Below are positions 33,151 through 47,000 of a stretch of 64,000 nt of DNA, piece by piece. Both the position numbers and the translations under genes were made by a program. Source of the DNA: Darksidea phi (taxonomy: Eukaryota > Ascomycota > Dothideomycetes > Pleosporales > Lentitheciaceae); contig JASJFT010000020.1 of assembly GCA_030770425.1 (NCBI GenBank), positions 186,001 through 250,000 on the forward strand. Reading direction: 5' to 3'. Numbering within the stretch: position 1 is the stretch's first letter; every line of letters begins with the position of its first letter. The notes beneath the pieces were generated by a model. It was not told the DNA's origin, did no database searches, and saw only the letters and a program-made list of their open reading frames with translations.

Positions 33151-34090
33151 CTAGGCTCCCTTATGTTTCCACAAGCTCACCCGATCGGTAATCTCTCCCT
33201 TGATAACACCCACCTTATGGGTCCGCGCAGGCTTCCAATGCGCAACCCTAACCAGCGTCTTCTCCACCTCCTCTCGATCCGATATCAACGGATTCTGCCC
33301 CTCGTCGTATGAGATATCTTCTCCCGGCCGCTTAAACAACTCTTGGTGTACGATAGAGGGAAGCGCATATGGAGGACCACCAGACGTAGCTGGTTTGTGT
33401 GTAGGAAATTCGAGACAGATGAGGACGCCCGTGGGTGCGAGGAGTTGGATCATACGGCGGGCCCAGGCGGGACGTAGAGAGGGGTGGAGAGCGCATAGGA
33501 ACTACAAATCAGAATATTAGCATCGGCGTAAATCAAGTAAAGGTATATCTTGATAGGCTCCCTGATAGACTCACCGTATTATCGTAAATGACATCGAATC
33601 CCTCGCCAATGCCACCAGTGCCCTCAACCCACCCGTCCCCATCCTCAAAGAAATCCCCCAGCAAACACTTCATGCCTCCCCTTCCCACCTTTTCATCCTT
33701 GACCTTGTACTCGCCCTCCAGGGGTCCCTCGCCCGGATCCTTGAGATATTCCTCCGCTACCCGCACGGCATTCTCGCTAACCTCAATCCCGTAGCTATCG
33801 TATCCATGCGCAGCGAACAACGCGATATCGTAGCCCTTTCCACACCCTGGCACCAATGCACGCTTCCTCGACCCATCTGCCTTCAACGGTGAGCCGAGAA
33901 TGTCGGTCTTATCGTTCAATGTATCGATGAGCGCGGGGTTCGCATAGCCGCGGTCCCAGGGAAGGAATGTACCGTCGGACCAGAGGTCGTCCCACCGCTT
34001 TGAATGCGCCGCGGTTTCGTGGCCAATGAAGTGTGTCTTGAGGCGGTCTTGGTTGGGGTTTGGTACCGGCGTAGACGGATCGGCCGACAT
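33151..34090 (-). CDS. Thiol/thiocyanate methyltransferase-like protein (TPMT family)
   Basis: An S-adenosylmethionine-dependent small-molecule methyltransferase. Two exons (33575-34090, 33151-33501) sum to 288 residues. The family start block has RWDDLWSDGTFLPWDRG near residue 32. The SAM-binding motif VPGCGKGYD is at 80-88, followed by YGIEVSENAV, and DVIYDNT/FLCALHPSLRPAW spans the intron. The block CLEFPTHKP and the ending GVIKGEITDRVSLWK complete the core. Relatives methylate thiols, thiocyanate or halides, so detoxification or volatile production is plausible but the substrate is not visible. The start ATG at 34090 is 725 bases from a divergent MFS exporter gene; the pair may share regulation. 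It converges with the OTU gene, 180 bases apart. Confidence 0.9.
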
Positions 34091-34815
34091 TGTGGATGGA
34101 GGACAAGGGGTTGGCGTTGGCGTTTGACCAGGCGAAGCTTGAATAATTTGTACGATCGAAACTGCAGGGCTTTATCTACGCTAACAGCCGTGGCCCGTGT
34201 GTGGAGCCCTGCGTAATACAGAGGTAGAGGTGAATAGGTCCTATATGATAGGCTTGCGCCTAGCCAACGGCACAATTTCGGTGACAACCCTTGTATACTG
34301 AAGGTCTACTCCAAAGTCTACCCACTCATCTCCGTACTCAGCTCGATGCTCAGCTCTGTGCTTGAGAATTACTGCAACTGTCTATTGTGAGCCGGTATCA
34401 AGCCTCGATCTACCCCGCTAACCCCGCCATGCGCATCTATTCCGCAGCGGTGAAGAGCGGCATAAAAGATGAACCGGGGGCTCGGCAAATCGGCACCGAG
34501 GGGGTTGGTTTGACCCACAACCAGACCGTATCAAGTACGTGATGCTATTGCTGACGATACCTATCATGGGTTCTTCGCTCTTATGCCCCCGCTTGGGCTT
34601 TCTTCTCTTTTCTTTTGCAACACCTGGGTGATTGTGCTTCCGACGAAGGTAGTCGCATACGGGACCACTACTTTGCCAGCAGGGATAATAACGCCAAAGT
34701 GTTCAGCTCTACGACGACGGAGAGCTAATCGCGCCCTCGGAAAAGCGTATGGCGAAGCGGAAAAGTTCGGAGAGCAATCGACGTGTCACTCTTAATATTT
34801 TCAATCCGCACGGCC
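34091..34815. promoter_or_regulatory. Divergent intergenic region, methyltransferase / MFS
   Basis: Both promoters must lie in these 725 bases. No specific site was identified. Confidence 0.45.
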
Positions 34816-36540
34816 ATGGCAGACCCAGAAAAGGCACAGCCAGAGTCATCAAACGACAAGCATCGCTCTGTCGAATCTGTCGATTGTGAAAAACGGAACA
34901 TTGCAACAAAAGAGAAGGACATTTTGTCAGCTCACGACGACACCATCTCCATAGCATCTTCCTACGCCACCATAATATCCGAGCACGATGAAGAGATTGC
35001 CACTTCAAGACCAGCACCACCAGCAACGATCACTCCAACGACCTCGGTATTACCAGACGCTGTCATTATAGATCGGAAATATCGGAGAGGTCTTTTTGGT
35101 CGCTTCACTGTTATTCCCGAAATCGAGAATGCGACCCTCTATGCGCGGAAAACGAAATGGTTCATTACCGTCATTGTAGCATTCTGCGCTATGGCTGCGC
35201 CTATGGGCTCGGCGATTGCCATGCCAGTCCTGCAAGATATTGCAAAGGACTTCGGTGCGAAGTCAACGCTGGCTAATATGAGTGTGGCGGTCTACATGCT
35301 GTCAATGTCTATATTCCCACTATGGTGGTCTTCATTCTCAGAAACCATGGGGAGAAGGACGATATACATCATTTCGTTTACGTTGTTTGCGCTATTCGCT
35401 ATCCTGTCAGCTGTATCGTCCAACATTGCAATGCTGGTTGTCATGAGAACACTTTCAGGAGGTGCAGCGGCGAGTGTGCAGGCTGTGGGTGCAGGCAGCG
35501 TGGCGGATATGTGGGAGCCAAAAGAGCGTGGGAAAGCCATGGGGTTGTTCTACTTAGGCCCACTCTGCGGTCCTCTCTTCGCCCCAATCTTCGGTGGCAT
35601 CTTAGGGAACTCTCTGGGATGGCGGAGCACACAATGGTTTCTCGTAATCTACGGTGGCATCACACTGATTCTAATCATATTTGCACTCCCGGAAACGCTT
35701 CCACGGAAAGACCCAATACCCCCCCGCGTTCAACAACCCCTTTCTGAGGATGCCACAAACCCGAACCTCTCCCGCGTATCCACCCGTCAATCCGTTCACC
35801 GAAAGACCCGCTCCACCGTCGAAGCCCTCCGCCGCCTCTTCATCGACCCACTCTACGTCCTAACCTGGCTCCGCTACCCACCCGTCGCGTTAAACGTCTA
35901 CTACGCCAGCATAACCTTCGGCTCTCTCTATATTCTAAACATCAGCATCCAAGCTAGCTTCGCCGTAGCACCTTACAACTTTTCTACCCTCATTGTCGGC
36001 CTCCTCTACATCCCTGGGTCCGTGGGATACCTCCTCGCGTCCGTCTTTGGAGGGCGATGGCTCGATAAGATCATGCATCGGGAGGCTCGGAAGGCGGGCC
36101 GCTATGACGAGAACGGCAAACTGATGCTCAGACCCGAAGACCGGATGAAAGAAAATGCTTGGATAGCCTGCGTGCTCTGGCCCGGCGCCCTGATCTGGTA
36201 TGGCTGGACCGTAGAAAAAGGCGTCATATGGCCCGTCCCCATGATTGCCAACTTCTTCTTCGGCGTCGGTTCTATGCTTATTTTCGCCCTTGTTTCTACC
36301 ATGCTGACGGAATTCATGCCGAAGCGCGCATCGGCTGGGATTGCTATCAACAATTTTGTCAGGAATATCTTCTCCTTTACTGGCGCTGTGGTCGCGGAAC
36401 CGATTATTGGCGCGATCGGGAATGGCTGGATTATGACGATACTGGGTCTTTGGAGCTTGGTTAGTGGGTGTGCAGTGATATGGGCGATGGGGCATTGGGG
36501 GCCCAAGTGGAGGGTTAAGATGGTGGAGGCCTTGGGTTAG
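34816..36540 (+). CDS. MFS transporter, DHA1 drug:H+ antiporter type
   Basis: A single-exon 12-helix major facilitator, 574 residues from the ATG at 34816 (CACGGCCATGG); an in-frame ATG at 34783 would add 11 residues. A cytosolic N-terminus of about 115 residues is followed by two six-helix halves joined by a charged loop near residues 305-345 (LPRKDPIPPRVQQP). The MFS loop 2-3 motif appears as SETMGRRTIYI. The antiporter-type motif C region in helix 5 reads LFYLGPLCGPLFAPIFGG. The layout resembles the QDR/DTR1-type fungal exporters. The likely job is export of drugs, polyamines or a metabolite across the plasma membrane; the substrate is unknown. Divergent from the methyltransferase. Confidence 0.93.
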   Translation: MADPEKAQPESSNDKHRSVESVDCEKRNIATKEKDILSAHDDTISIASSYATIISEHDEEIATSRPAPPATITPTTSVLPDAVIIDRKYRRGLFGRFTVIPEIENATLYARKTKWFITVIVAFCAMAAPMGSAIAMPVLQDIAKDFGAKSTLANMSVAVYMLSMSIFPLWWSSFSETMGRRTIYIISFTLFALFAILSAVSSNIAMLVVMRTLSGGAAASVQAVGAGSVADMWEPKERGKAMGLFYLGPLCGPLFAPIFGGILGNSLGWRSTQWFLVIYGGITLILIIFALPETLPRKDPIPPRVQQPLSEDATNPNLSRVSTRQSVHRKTRSTVEALRRLFIDPLYVLTWLRYPPVALNVYYASITFGSLYILNISIQASFAVAPYNFSTLIVGLLYIPGSVGYLLASVFGGRWLDKIMHREARKAGRYDENGKLMLRPEDRMKENAWIACVLWPGALIWYGWTVEKGVIWPVPMIANFFFGVGSMLIFALVSTMLTEFMPKRASAGIAINNFVRNIFSFTGAVVAEPIIGAIGNGWIMTILGLWSLVSGCAVIWAMGHWGPKWRVKMVEALG

Positions 36541-38017
36541 AGGGAGAAGGGCCACTGTGAGTTGATTTATAAGTGGGCGAGGGAGCATTCATGCATATAG
36601 AATAATGAGCGTACACGCCACGAATTGCATTAGGTTCAACATAGAAGTAACCTTAAATCATATCAAATCACAGCTATATCGCAAAGACAGCACACAAGAT
36701 TACATGAAAGATTCATCGATTGCTTAGCTACTTGCCCAAATCAAGCCCATCAACTAGTACCTTCACAAGCTAACGGCCCCGCATGAGCAGAAGGCGCAAG
36801 ACGAAAACTCTCCACGACACTCCTACCCACACTCTCCCCTCTAAAGGAAAGATCCCACTCCGTTAGCACGTCCTTTAGGGACACCGCAATTGGCCGACAT
36901 GATAGTCAGGCCCCGGCCAGGTTCAGGCGAGGTGAAATACCCGGCCTAAACACTGGGGAATGGCCTAATGCCAGCGATAGCCCACACGGCCTGTAAGTGC
37001 ATCGATGTTGCGGATTGTCTGATATCGACTGTACCGTGCGTTGTCGGCTGGCTCCTTAGATCATTCAGACCACGGTCGGCCGAACATGGCCGACTGATCA
37101 TGGTTGTTGTCGAGGACCTCACTCGCAGTTGAGAGAGCATAGCAGCTGGTCGAGCCTGCTATGGGCGGAGTGAGGTGCAGGACAATAGGGAGGGCGCGCG
37201 GAAGAGTTTATATATGCAGAGTGCGCGCCAAGACTTTGCTTGGTTAGCTAACAATGTCAACATGAAGGTGAAGGAGCAGTCAGACGTAAGAGCGGGCATG
37301 GCGTAGATCGATTCTTTGCTGGGAAGGGCCTGAGGCTTTGGAATTATCTGTAGAGTTCTAGAACCCTGTTCCTCTGATAATGTGTCAATGCAGAGTAGCG
37401 GGTGCCACGTGGCTACGTAAGGTGCCTTCCTCACTAACCCAAAAAATAGGGGAAAGAGATTATCTATAGTCCCTAAGAAGAAGTGTTTTGCTGTTCCATT
37501 CAAAGAGACACTTATCATCATTTCAGTCTTCGAGATTCTCGCTAGCACCTATGGTTACTTATATCTATGCATCGCCTCTGGCGCTCAACTGAACAGGTGA
37601 GAAAGTATCAACCGCACTTGCTGCTTGAAGTTGCTTTTATATGGACACATTTGGGCTTTACGTGTGGGCGTGCAGGTCGCAAAGGTTGGCAAGCGAGACA
37701 ATGGGGATAAGAGCGGTTTGAGGGTGCCCATCAGTTGCCAAGGCGTCTTCACGTCTGAACCAATATGCCATGGAGGAACAGTCATAGTTAGTAATCGGGG
37801 TACATTACACTATGTCTCTTTACACCAAGTTCTGGCTGTTCTGGAAAAAGTAGGGAGGACTGTGTACAAAGCGTCTCGAACGTTATTAAGCCGTGCAATC
37901 ACTCATTCAAGAAGCGTTTTTGAACCTCGCCATTTTTAGCTGGCAAGGGAACCAGATCATTGTCTACTTATACATACACCAATCAGTAGCCATCAACCAA
38001 CTACTGTGGGATCATCG
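36541..38017. other. Intergenic, no gene seen
   Basis: Frames such as 37159-37548 (minus, 129 codons) have no recognisable domain. A small inverted repeat GTCGGCC-6-GGCCGAC sits near 37075. The left part holds the 3' flank of the MFS gene and the right part the 3' flank of the giant gene. Confidence 0.4.
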
Positions 38018-41000
38018 TTATTCTGGAGTCTCACTCTGATCGTCCTTTTCTTCCTCCTGACCACCCTCAACATACGCCTCCGCGTCAAAGAAAGTATTGT
38101 TCTCCTCATCAAAGTCATCTTCCATATGCTCAACCGGACGCTGGTGATTAATATCCTCTTCATGATACATCTCATCGTCCTCATGACCGTCGTCATCGTC
38201 CGTGTCCTCGTCTTCATCGTGGTGTGTACCAAAGCGCGTGTGTTTGAGCTTCGGCTCGGTACCCACGTCTGGGCTGGTCGCTGCGAGGAAGAACGGATGA
38301 TCTCTGGAAAGAGGTTTGCCGGTTGTGACGAAGCCCATCGGCGTGTGTTCGAAATCTTGTCCCTTGCGCAGGACGGCGAGCCAATCGTGTACTACAAATG
38401 TCAGTTTTTGAAACGAAACGGATAATATGAAACTTACAGAACGTGAGAGGCTTGTTGACGAATGGCTCCCGTGAGTCTACTTCGTGGCCCTCAGCTTCAT
38501 CCACACTGGCCTTGATACCGAGATAGTTAGCCAGTTCCTCATACTCGTCCCAGTCGAAATAGAGTCTACCAGCAAAAATCCCAAGCTCTATTTTGAGCCA
38601 AGCGGGAGCTTTGAACTTCGAAGGCAGCGGCGGAATGGCATAATAGTCTAACTTGTTAAAGTGCAACATCCGACGTGTAACGGGAGCTGAATACACGATG
38701 AGATGAGTGTTCGCGCTCGCTTTCTGCGGACCTCTAACACGGCGAAGAAGTGGAATCAAGGCATCGGCTTCCTCTGGGCTAACTATCAGACCGATACTCG
38801 TTCGAATGCTCCAGAGGATCCAATGACAAGGTCGCAGAAAGTTGTCGTTGGGTTCTGGGACCTTAACCGTGCGACTGAATTGTGTAGAAACAAAGAGACT
38901 GGGTGCTTTGCTCCGAGTGAAAAATGCGCCGTGTTTGATGCCAGAAGCCGTCTTCTGCAGAGCGGATAACATCGGTTGATATGCTTCACTGTCCTGAACA
39001 ATTCGTCCGAACTTGGCGAATTCTTCAATATCCTTGTGAACTTTCGGGATCTTTAGAGCGTTGAAGTGTACTGGCTTCTGGGTTTCTCGGACGCTCTCAA
39101 CCTCAAACTCGACTTCACGCTCTTGCTCAACTTCCTCAAGTGCTGACGAATGAATAGCAATCCCGCGGTCCTGGAACTCCTTCTTTCGCTTCATAAGCTG
39201 ATTGGCGAAAATCTTGAGCGACGGCTGACGCGGGGCAGTATTAGCTTCGACTGCACGCCTTAGGCTCTTCGGCTCGTAGAGTTGCTTCAGAGTGTGAAGC
39301 TCCTTGCTCCGGACAATTGAAAGAAACCGGTCGCGTTGATGCGTCCTCTCGAGGTAGTCCGGGTTGTCTAAACTAGCTTGCACGTGCTGTAGGTAGGTGT
39401 TTCCCTGGGTAAAATACAGAGGCTCTAGTTGCTCAATGGCATTGCAAGACTGTTCAAGAAGCCAAGCAATGACGTCGGAAGAATCAACCAAACTGCCATC
39501 AGATTTCTTTCGAAGGTCGAGAATGCTCTGATGGACTTCTGGAGGCGAAAAAAAGGTCACTGCTTGCGACTGTCCAAGAAGGCGCAATCGCATAGCCGCC
39601 TGAGCCAAAGCGTCTTTTGTCACATGGGGTCCAAGAGTCAGAGCTGCTCGCGCATTGTATGGGAGCTTTAGATCCGTTCCACGGCAGTGGCTTTCATCTA
39701 GGTACACCACACAGTCCCCAAGGTTCTCTGCGAAAGGTGAAGCGACAAGTGGCACCTTCTTGCCTTTCCGGTAAAGCACCCACGGTCGATGATCCGAATC
39801 GAAGTATACGGCAGCTGATGCTTCATAGTCTACCTTGAGCCAGGCCTTTGCAAGGCTATGATTGTTATGCTCAAGGATTTGAGCGCCGGCGTCGATTAGG
39901 ACCCGTATTCTGCCACTTGCGTCGGGATGCCTGTTCCTGGTGGGATTATGAAGCTTATGTAATAAACCTTCTTCACTCAGTCGTCGCCCATTGTCGTCGA
40001 TCATCCGCATGTAACCACGACTCCGCTCTTGAAGGAGGTATGAGAGTACCTCGGCGTTAGTATGAGCGAGATTTTGCAGATCGTTTTGCTGGATCATCAT
40101 CGGAAGCTGGTGACGAGAATCATTTGTCCCTGAGAATCCTGTAGTCCTGCACGTAGGCTTGCGAGTAGGGTTGTAAAGAACGAGATCCCAGCCCGAAGCT
40201 TGGAGCTTCGTATCGAATTGCTTGGCATGTCTGGGGAAGACAAAATAATTCATGTAGAAGTCAAGCAGGTACACGTTAAAACTGTGAACGTATTAGTTGT
40301 AAACTGAGAAACTAGTGCTGCATTTTTTACGCACCGGATATGATGGTGAAGTTCCCGAAGCTGTGAGGAATCTTCCACGTTGATGGCATTGTAATCTCGC
40401 AAGCTCTCTGGCAGTTCTTGGGTCGCCCACTTTTCGTATTCAACACTGGGTTCGTCTGCCTTCAAGAGTTGCTCAAATGCTTGCTTGAACTGCGCTAAGT
40501 CCAACCCTTGGTAATAGAAGGACAGGCAGGTCAGAATGATTGCTACATCCGGGTGGCCCCACTCCGAAGTAGGCGACGGAACACCTTTCGCCTGGACGTG
40601 CTAGTATCAGTATTCGCTACTCAGAATGCAAAAAATAGCCTTGAACCAAGGAAAGACATGAACTCACATGATAAGGTACCGCGATGGGATCTCGAGTGGG
40701 ATGGAGACCATATTGAACGTTCCATCGCTTCTTGAGTGTCGACAAGAAAATGCGGTGAACGAATAGGCCACGCAGAAGGTAGATGATCTTCATCAAATGT
40801 TGCTTATCTCGAAACATCGCCGAAACTTTAGCTGCCACTTGTGCAGGAACGACAGTGCTGGAGATGAAGGTCTGGATATCCGCCTGGCTAGATGCCGAAA
40901 TCTCCGCGCATGGTAAGAATGCTAGTTTCCCCTTGCATATATCATCCACAATTCGCGTAAGCAGATGCTCCTCTACGTCGCGACGTAGAAAGTACATCAG

Positions 41001-44000
41001 TGGATAATCTCCTACGATCCTCCCTACAACCTCGATACTCCGCGGAAACTGGCGCTCTAGATAGGAATCAGACAGGTACGAACGCAGGAGACGGAGCAAC
41101 GCTTGAACGGTCTGCCAGCGAAATGGATGCCCATCTACAGTCGTCTGGGAGCCTGACGGGTATATTAACTGAGTCCTGATGGCAAGAGATACATCGCATT
41201 CGTCTAGAACATCTCGGCAGTATATGTCGAGCCACTCTTGAATCTTGATCATGATCTTGGCTTCTTCAAGTTTCTCGTCGCAAAGGCGTTGTATTCCGCT
41301 CAGTTTGAAGGACAAGATGTGCTCTGGTAGAGACAACATGACCCCTCTACTCTTCCTGAGGTTGACATGCAGCTGGCCGAAGGTTCGCATCAGAGCATGC
41401 TCTGTCGGAGTCTTCCGGGAGAACGGTATGTGCATAACCTCGCGATTGAGCAGCCCGCCCAATTTGATCTGCATAATCTGTGCAGACTGTAGAAGCAAGG
41501 CACGCGGGACAATGATGCGTAGGAGACTACAGTTGTCGGCAAGCACTGCGGCGACCATGGCTAGAGATTGTTAGTAGATCTGGTCTGTATATTTATAATA
41601 CCGAGGGTAATAAAAGAAAGATTCCGGAAGTACTCACGTAAGATGCAAGAAGTTTTGCCCTTGCCCATCAATAGCTGAACCACCGAATTCTGGCCGGACT
41701 TCGGCGATATCGTAGCGTTGGCCACCTCGACCTGTTCAACGCGAAGCATCAAGTTGCTATCTATTTCCAGAAGAAGCCAGTCAACATATTTCTGAGGCGA
41801 CCAATTGGTGTGACCCGTGTTGATACGCTCATCGTACAGCTGCTGCTGTTTATAGTTACGCGAAGCATCTCGTATGCGGAGCAATCGCTGAAGTGCCGTG
41901 ACCTGGACGCCTAGCTCCACGAGGACTTCTTGAGTCCCTTTTCCGAAAGTGGTCCCCGAAATGGAAGAGAGTTCCGCGAGAAGCTCGACCATAGTCAACC
42001 TGGGCCACAAACCTGCATGTTTGAGCCACGTCGTGCGACGATCGCCTTCTTCGAGAGCCTCGCGGATATCCTGGAGCATATTGTTGCAAGCTTCTCGGGC
42101 TTTTCGTATTTCAGTTTCAAGTAGCGTGATATTGAAGGGGGGCAAGGCAACAGGTGGTTGTGAGATGTGCTTGACAAGTGCGTCAATGCTCTGCTCAAGC
42201 TCAGATCCATACTGATTCTGCACGGAGGAAGTTGATGTGCGAAGAGTTTTGACAATTCTCTCCAGCTCTCCTATGTGCGCAGGCCGATCAGTAACTTTGA
42301 GAAGGTCATTGGGATGCTGAGTACGCTTCGCAATTGTGGTGGGAATGATGCCATTCGGACGCTCTGCTAACACGGCGACATTAGGCTTCAATACACTGGA
42401 GCCTTTAGACGAGGGGTTTCTCGCGCTTGGATTCTTTACAAGTATCGATTTTCCCAACAATTCCGCGATAGATGGAAGCTCTCCACAGGCTCGGAGGGGA
42501 TGTTCACCTGATCCATCCAATGGCTCATGAGCGAAATCATCAAGATACTCTACGCTTGGGGTGTTCAGGGCTTCTGCGGTGCAATTCTCATCTAGAACAA
42601 GCTGCACCGCCTCCAGGTACTGCGAGAACTCAAAGTTCTGCGCAAAGCGCTTGTATTCGCATAAGGTGGGCTCCAAAGCGCCGTCAACGTCAAGAAGTGC
42701 TGGATCAATGGAAGGCAGCTTTTCCAAATCCACTTCCACTTGCGGCCATTGAGCCCGAATAGCTTTGGCAAGCTCCAGGCACTTGCTATGGCAGGCTTCT
42801 TCATGCTTGATCCGTGCCAGAGCGCGCTGACCAGGCTTAACGCCCTTCTCTGTCGGAGGTGCTGCATGCGGCCGGTGGGCATTCTTCATTAACGCAGCCA
42901 GATCTTTAGCTGCCGGAACCTCGTTGATTTGAAACCGTTGATAAGAAGGCCACTTTGGATGCTCGATACTCTTGAGGCCCGGCAACACAGCGTAGGCGAG
43001 AAGTACATGAAGTAAATCCACAGAGACTTCTGAAGTCAACGCCATTGGGGCGAATAAGAACATCAATCGGTACCGGTCTTTAGATCCGGCTTCGATTGCA
43101 GATTGCACAAGTGAACCCCAATTCTCACCAAGGTTCACTGATATCAAATCGGAGATCTGAACGCGATCAAAAGCTCCTATGTAACCACCAATGACAGGGA
43201 AGTTCTGAAGTAGAGACGCCAACCGCTCGGTGCTTGCATGTTTGGCAGGCCACATAGCCAGCAATCTGGCGATTGCGAAGACATTTATATGTTGACCGTT
43301 CTGAATACGACGATCCCTAGACTCGTACACTTGATCACGAGCGACTGGGCTAGCCGCACATCTCATGTGTGTACGCGTTTCGAGATGTGGGTTGCCTAAT
43401 GAGCTCATCTGGGGCGTATCTTCGGGACTGCTAGTCTGAAATAATCGCAACTGAGAGGAGCGATGCCAAATCTTCTCAACGACGGCACGGTATCTGTCAT
43501 CCTGAATGATGGTAGTCAAGTCTTCGTTCCAGTGCACTGTCTCCATGCATTTCATGCTGGTTGGATAGTAACCCCGACGGGGCGTTAAGCTCGCGATCTT
43601 GTCAAGAATGACGAAAAGGGAATCCGGGAGAGGGCCCCAAGGCTTATACATAGCACTCTTTAGTAGATATAGAGCTTCTTCCACACCAGTCCGCCCAGTC
43701 AGCGGATCTGGCAGAAAATATGAGGTATAGGCATGCCAAAGAGCTTTCGTGTATAAAAGGCGAGGCTCTGCGGGACACTCTATCCGCCCAAGCACTTCAT
43801 TAATCTCGAACCTTAGATACGAACCTGAATTTTCAACGAAGCACATGACGTGGTGTCCATCTCTCCGAACCTTGATGGCGCCTTCAGGAATGAGAATGAT
43901 TCGCTGGTCCGTATTTTTGATTGAACGTAGTACGAGCTTGCTCCTCAGTCCGTACCACACTCCAGCATCTTGAAGATTTGAGTATACGATCTCAGCGCCG

Positions 44001-47000
44001 AGCTGACGACATTGAAGCAACCCCGAGTTGTTCACGAAGAAGCTGAGCTCCAAGCGCTTTAGCTCTGCGACTATGGGACCTTGTTGAGGCTGGAAGACTG
44101 TGATGTAGGGAGCATATTCGAAATATTGGAAGCTTTGAGCCACCTGTTTCGCGACTGCGCTGCAAGGATCTATAAGTGTCGAGCCACGCTTGGAGGCACG
44201 ACGAGAGCGCAAGTTCAGCTTCCAACTGCTTTCTTTTGACTTCCAGATGTCATCTTGACGGATTTCCAGGATTGCACTGTCCAGATCCAGCCAATGATAG
44301 CAGTTTTTGATGAGTGCCAAGGGCAGATCATATCGGCCGCCGTTGTGGAAGATGTTCCTCTCTATAAGCTCAAGAGTAACGCCACTCCTTATTGCTCGGA
44401 CAACCAAATGACCATGGCGGAAGCCAAGATGTACCCAATTCCCGTAAGGCATGGGATGTGCAACAAACAAAGACATTCCGGGTAGATATGAGGGACGCAC
44501 TCGTAAGTTGTGTGTTCCGAACAGGGTTTGGATGATGGAATGCTCACGGTACTCCGCCGGAAGTGTACCAGACTGTTTGCCATCGATTAAAAGATCTCCT
44601 CGGACCAAGTTGTAGTGGATATAATGTGTCGCATGTTGCTTTATCTTCATGACTACTTGGATCCACCAGGTGTCGGGTACTGCGCCGATGCTTGGGAGTT
44701 CACGAAGGACGTCGTCAGGAACGGGCCAAATGTCATCCAGGGCAGAAAGGAGGGCGTTGGGATCGGCTAGAACGGCGGTTCGCAGAATGTGGCGGATCCG
44801 ATATGTGAACAAGAGATCTGAGAGCACAGCATTCCGCAGACTATATGACAGAAGCTCGAAGCGCCCGACAAGGTTTTCTTGTAGGGCTACAGAGGCACCA
44901 ATGAAGCGACGCAGCGACGCGGGACTAAGAGCAAAAGCTGTATCTTCATATCTCTGAAATGTCCGCTTGCACAGGACGGAAGCCCAAACCGCAAATGTCG
45001 TAGCTTCGTTCGAGTCGTTAGTGGCTGATGACTGCAACGTCGCACACCAATCCCAGGTGATACCGCAGGCTTGGTCTAGCAGAATGGAGGCTTCCGCTTG
45101 AACATCTCCGATGACAGAAAGAGACGCCACCTTAAGCAAGATAGAGATGAGAGTATCCATCTGGACAGGCTCGCGCCAGTTGCGCCGGATAGCTCCCAGT
45201 CGATGGGAGACTTGCTGGAGAAGCTTCTTGCAGAACGACTGGTCATCAAAAACCGCATGAATGTCACGTAAGTTGTGACCAACAGATGAAGGGCCGACCT
45301 CACGTATCAGCTTTGAAACAACTGCCCAAGTGGATTCAGTGGAAAAGTTGAGATTAGTAGCACCGAGCTCCCTCAACATCGAGAGCCAGCGGCGATGTGT
45401 TCCACCAAGCATTCCTTGCCAAGCGGTGAACTCATGAACATTGAGATCCGCTGGACACTTCGTTTGGCTAGCGATAACAGCGTTGGACGAAGGCCACTCG
45501 TCGTTGCTAAACCGAAGACCTCGATACGGCGAGCGTTCTGGAAGCTTCATTTCGCAATGTACGGAAAAAGACGGTTTCCCATTCCGTCTCGCCCATGTCT
45601 GGCTGCCACTGTCGTAATAGTCTAAAGTCAAGCCGCAAGGCCGACAAACCTGGTATAAGGACACCGGAAATCCAGATTCAGCGTAGTGGCAGTCCAAATG
45701 AGATTTTGTCGAAGAGCCCAAAGTTATTTTCATCTTCGAGTTCTTGGTATATCGTACGAGCCCAGAGTAATTACGTATGAGGGGAACGCCCTCCAAGCGC
45801 TTAGTGTTGGGATGGGCTAGAGTGGCCAGCAACAACCAAGTTGCATCTCGATAGGCCGCAAAAGCCTCCGGGCAAGCGAGCTCAAATACTGCCGCTTTGG
45901 CTGTGGGTTCTGTGTCAGGGAGCGGGTTTTCGAAAACCTTGATCTTGATTTGTCTGGCTTGCCATTTGTACTTATGTTTGAGGCACCCACGTTGGTGCTC
46001 CCTCACCACCGTGCCATCCGAGGCCACTGTGGTGACGTAAGGGCAAGTCGACTCAGCAACCCGCTGCATCAACTTCTCGTGATCCTTGCTCAGCTCTTGC
46101 CACTCTTGTTCTTTCGCTTGACGCGCCGTAGCCGCGTCGCGTTCAATCCGATTACGAAGCCCGACGAGGCCTTGGGAGTCACCATGCTGATCGTAATACA
46201 GAACGGCAAATGAATCTACCGCTGGACTGTCAAATATGGTCTTGGTCCCCGACCCGGACCACCGTGAACATCGCTCGCTGAGATACGCTTGGACGCGATT
46301 GACGCGCTTAATATCAGTCAGTGTAAGTAGCTCCAGGGTGTCCAGAATGCCTGGGTCAAATCCGGGATGATATCTGCCTAGGAGAGGGAAGTCACTCATG
46401 GCACTTTGATCCATGTCCACCCATAGCTCCATCAATTCCAGAATGAACCTGCTCGCTAGTTCCGGATACCCTTCAAAGATGTTGCCCGCAGATATGACAT
46501 AGAATTCAATGGTATGCGCCAATTGACAGCAGTTGTTGCTAGTCCTGGCTGGTCCGATCCGGGTCTCTTCAATTCTAGCTATCTTCAGGTGGCGATCTGC
46601 AATAGCTGCAAATGGTTTTGCTTTCGCTCCTGATTGATCGTAAAGTTCAAGAAGTTGGAGAGGTGATAGAATTGAATCGTGAAGCCACATTTGGGCACCA
46701 AAAGCGATCTGGTCAAGAATCTGACCACTGGAGGGTAATTGAAGCAGAAAATCAGACGGACTGGCAAATCGCGGCAAAGGTCGAATGATACGCCGAGTGT
46801 TCCATCTAGAGATTTCCCAACGCTCTTGAAGGTATCGTCCAGTGTTTTTCAAGACTTTTTCGAATGCTATCTGGAGGCCAGACAACAAGTAGTCATGGGC
46901 AGCATTGGCCGAGTCGTGAGCCGTTAATCTAGCTTGCTCGAGCTTAGAGAGCCGCCGACCGAGCTTTTGCTGTAAAAAGTACGATGCTTCGTGAGGAATG

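Noticed and set aside
35935..36588. 217-codon minus-strand frame
   Set aside because: Antisense to the MFS transporter C-terminal half; no domain or start context.
37065..37095. Inverted repeat GTCGGCC/GGCCGAC
   Set aside because: Seven-base arms in intergenic DNA are expected by chance at this length scale; no binding protein implied.
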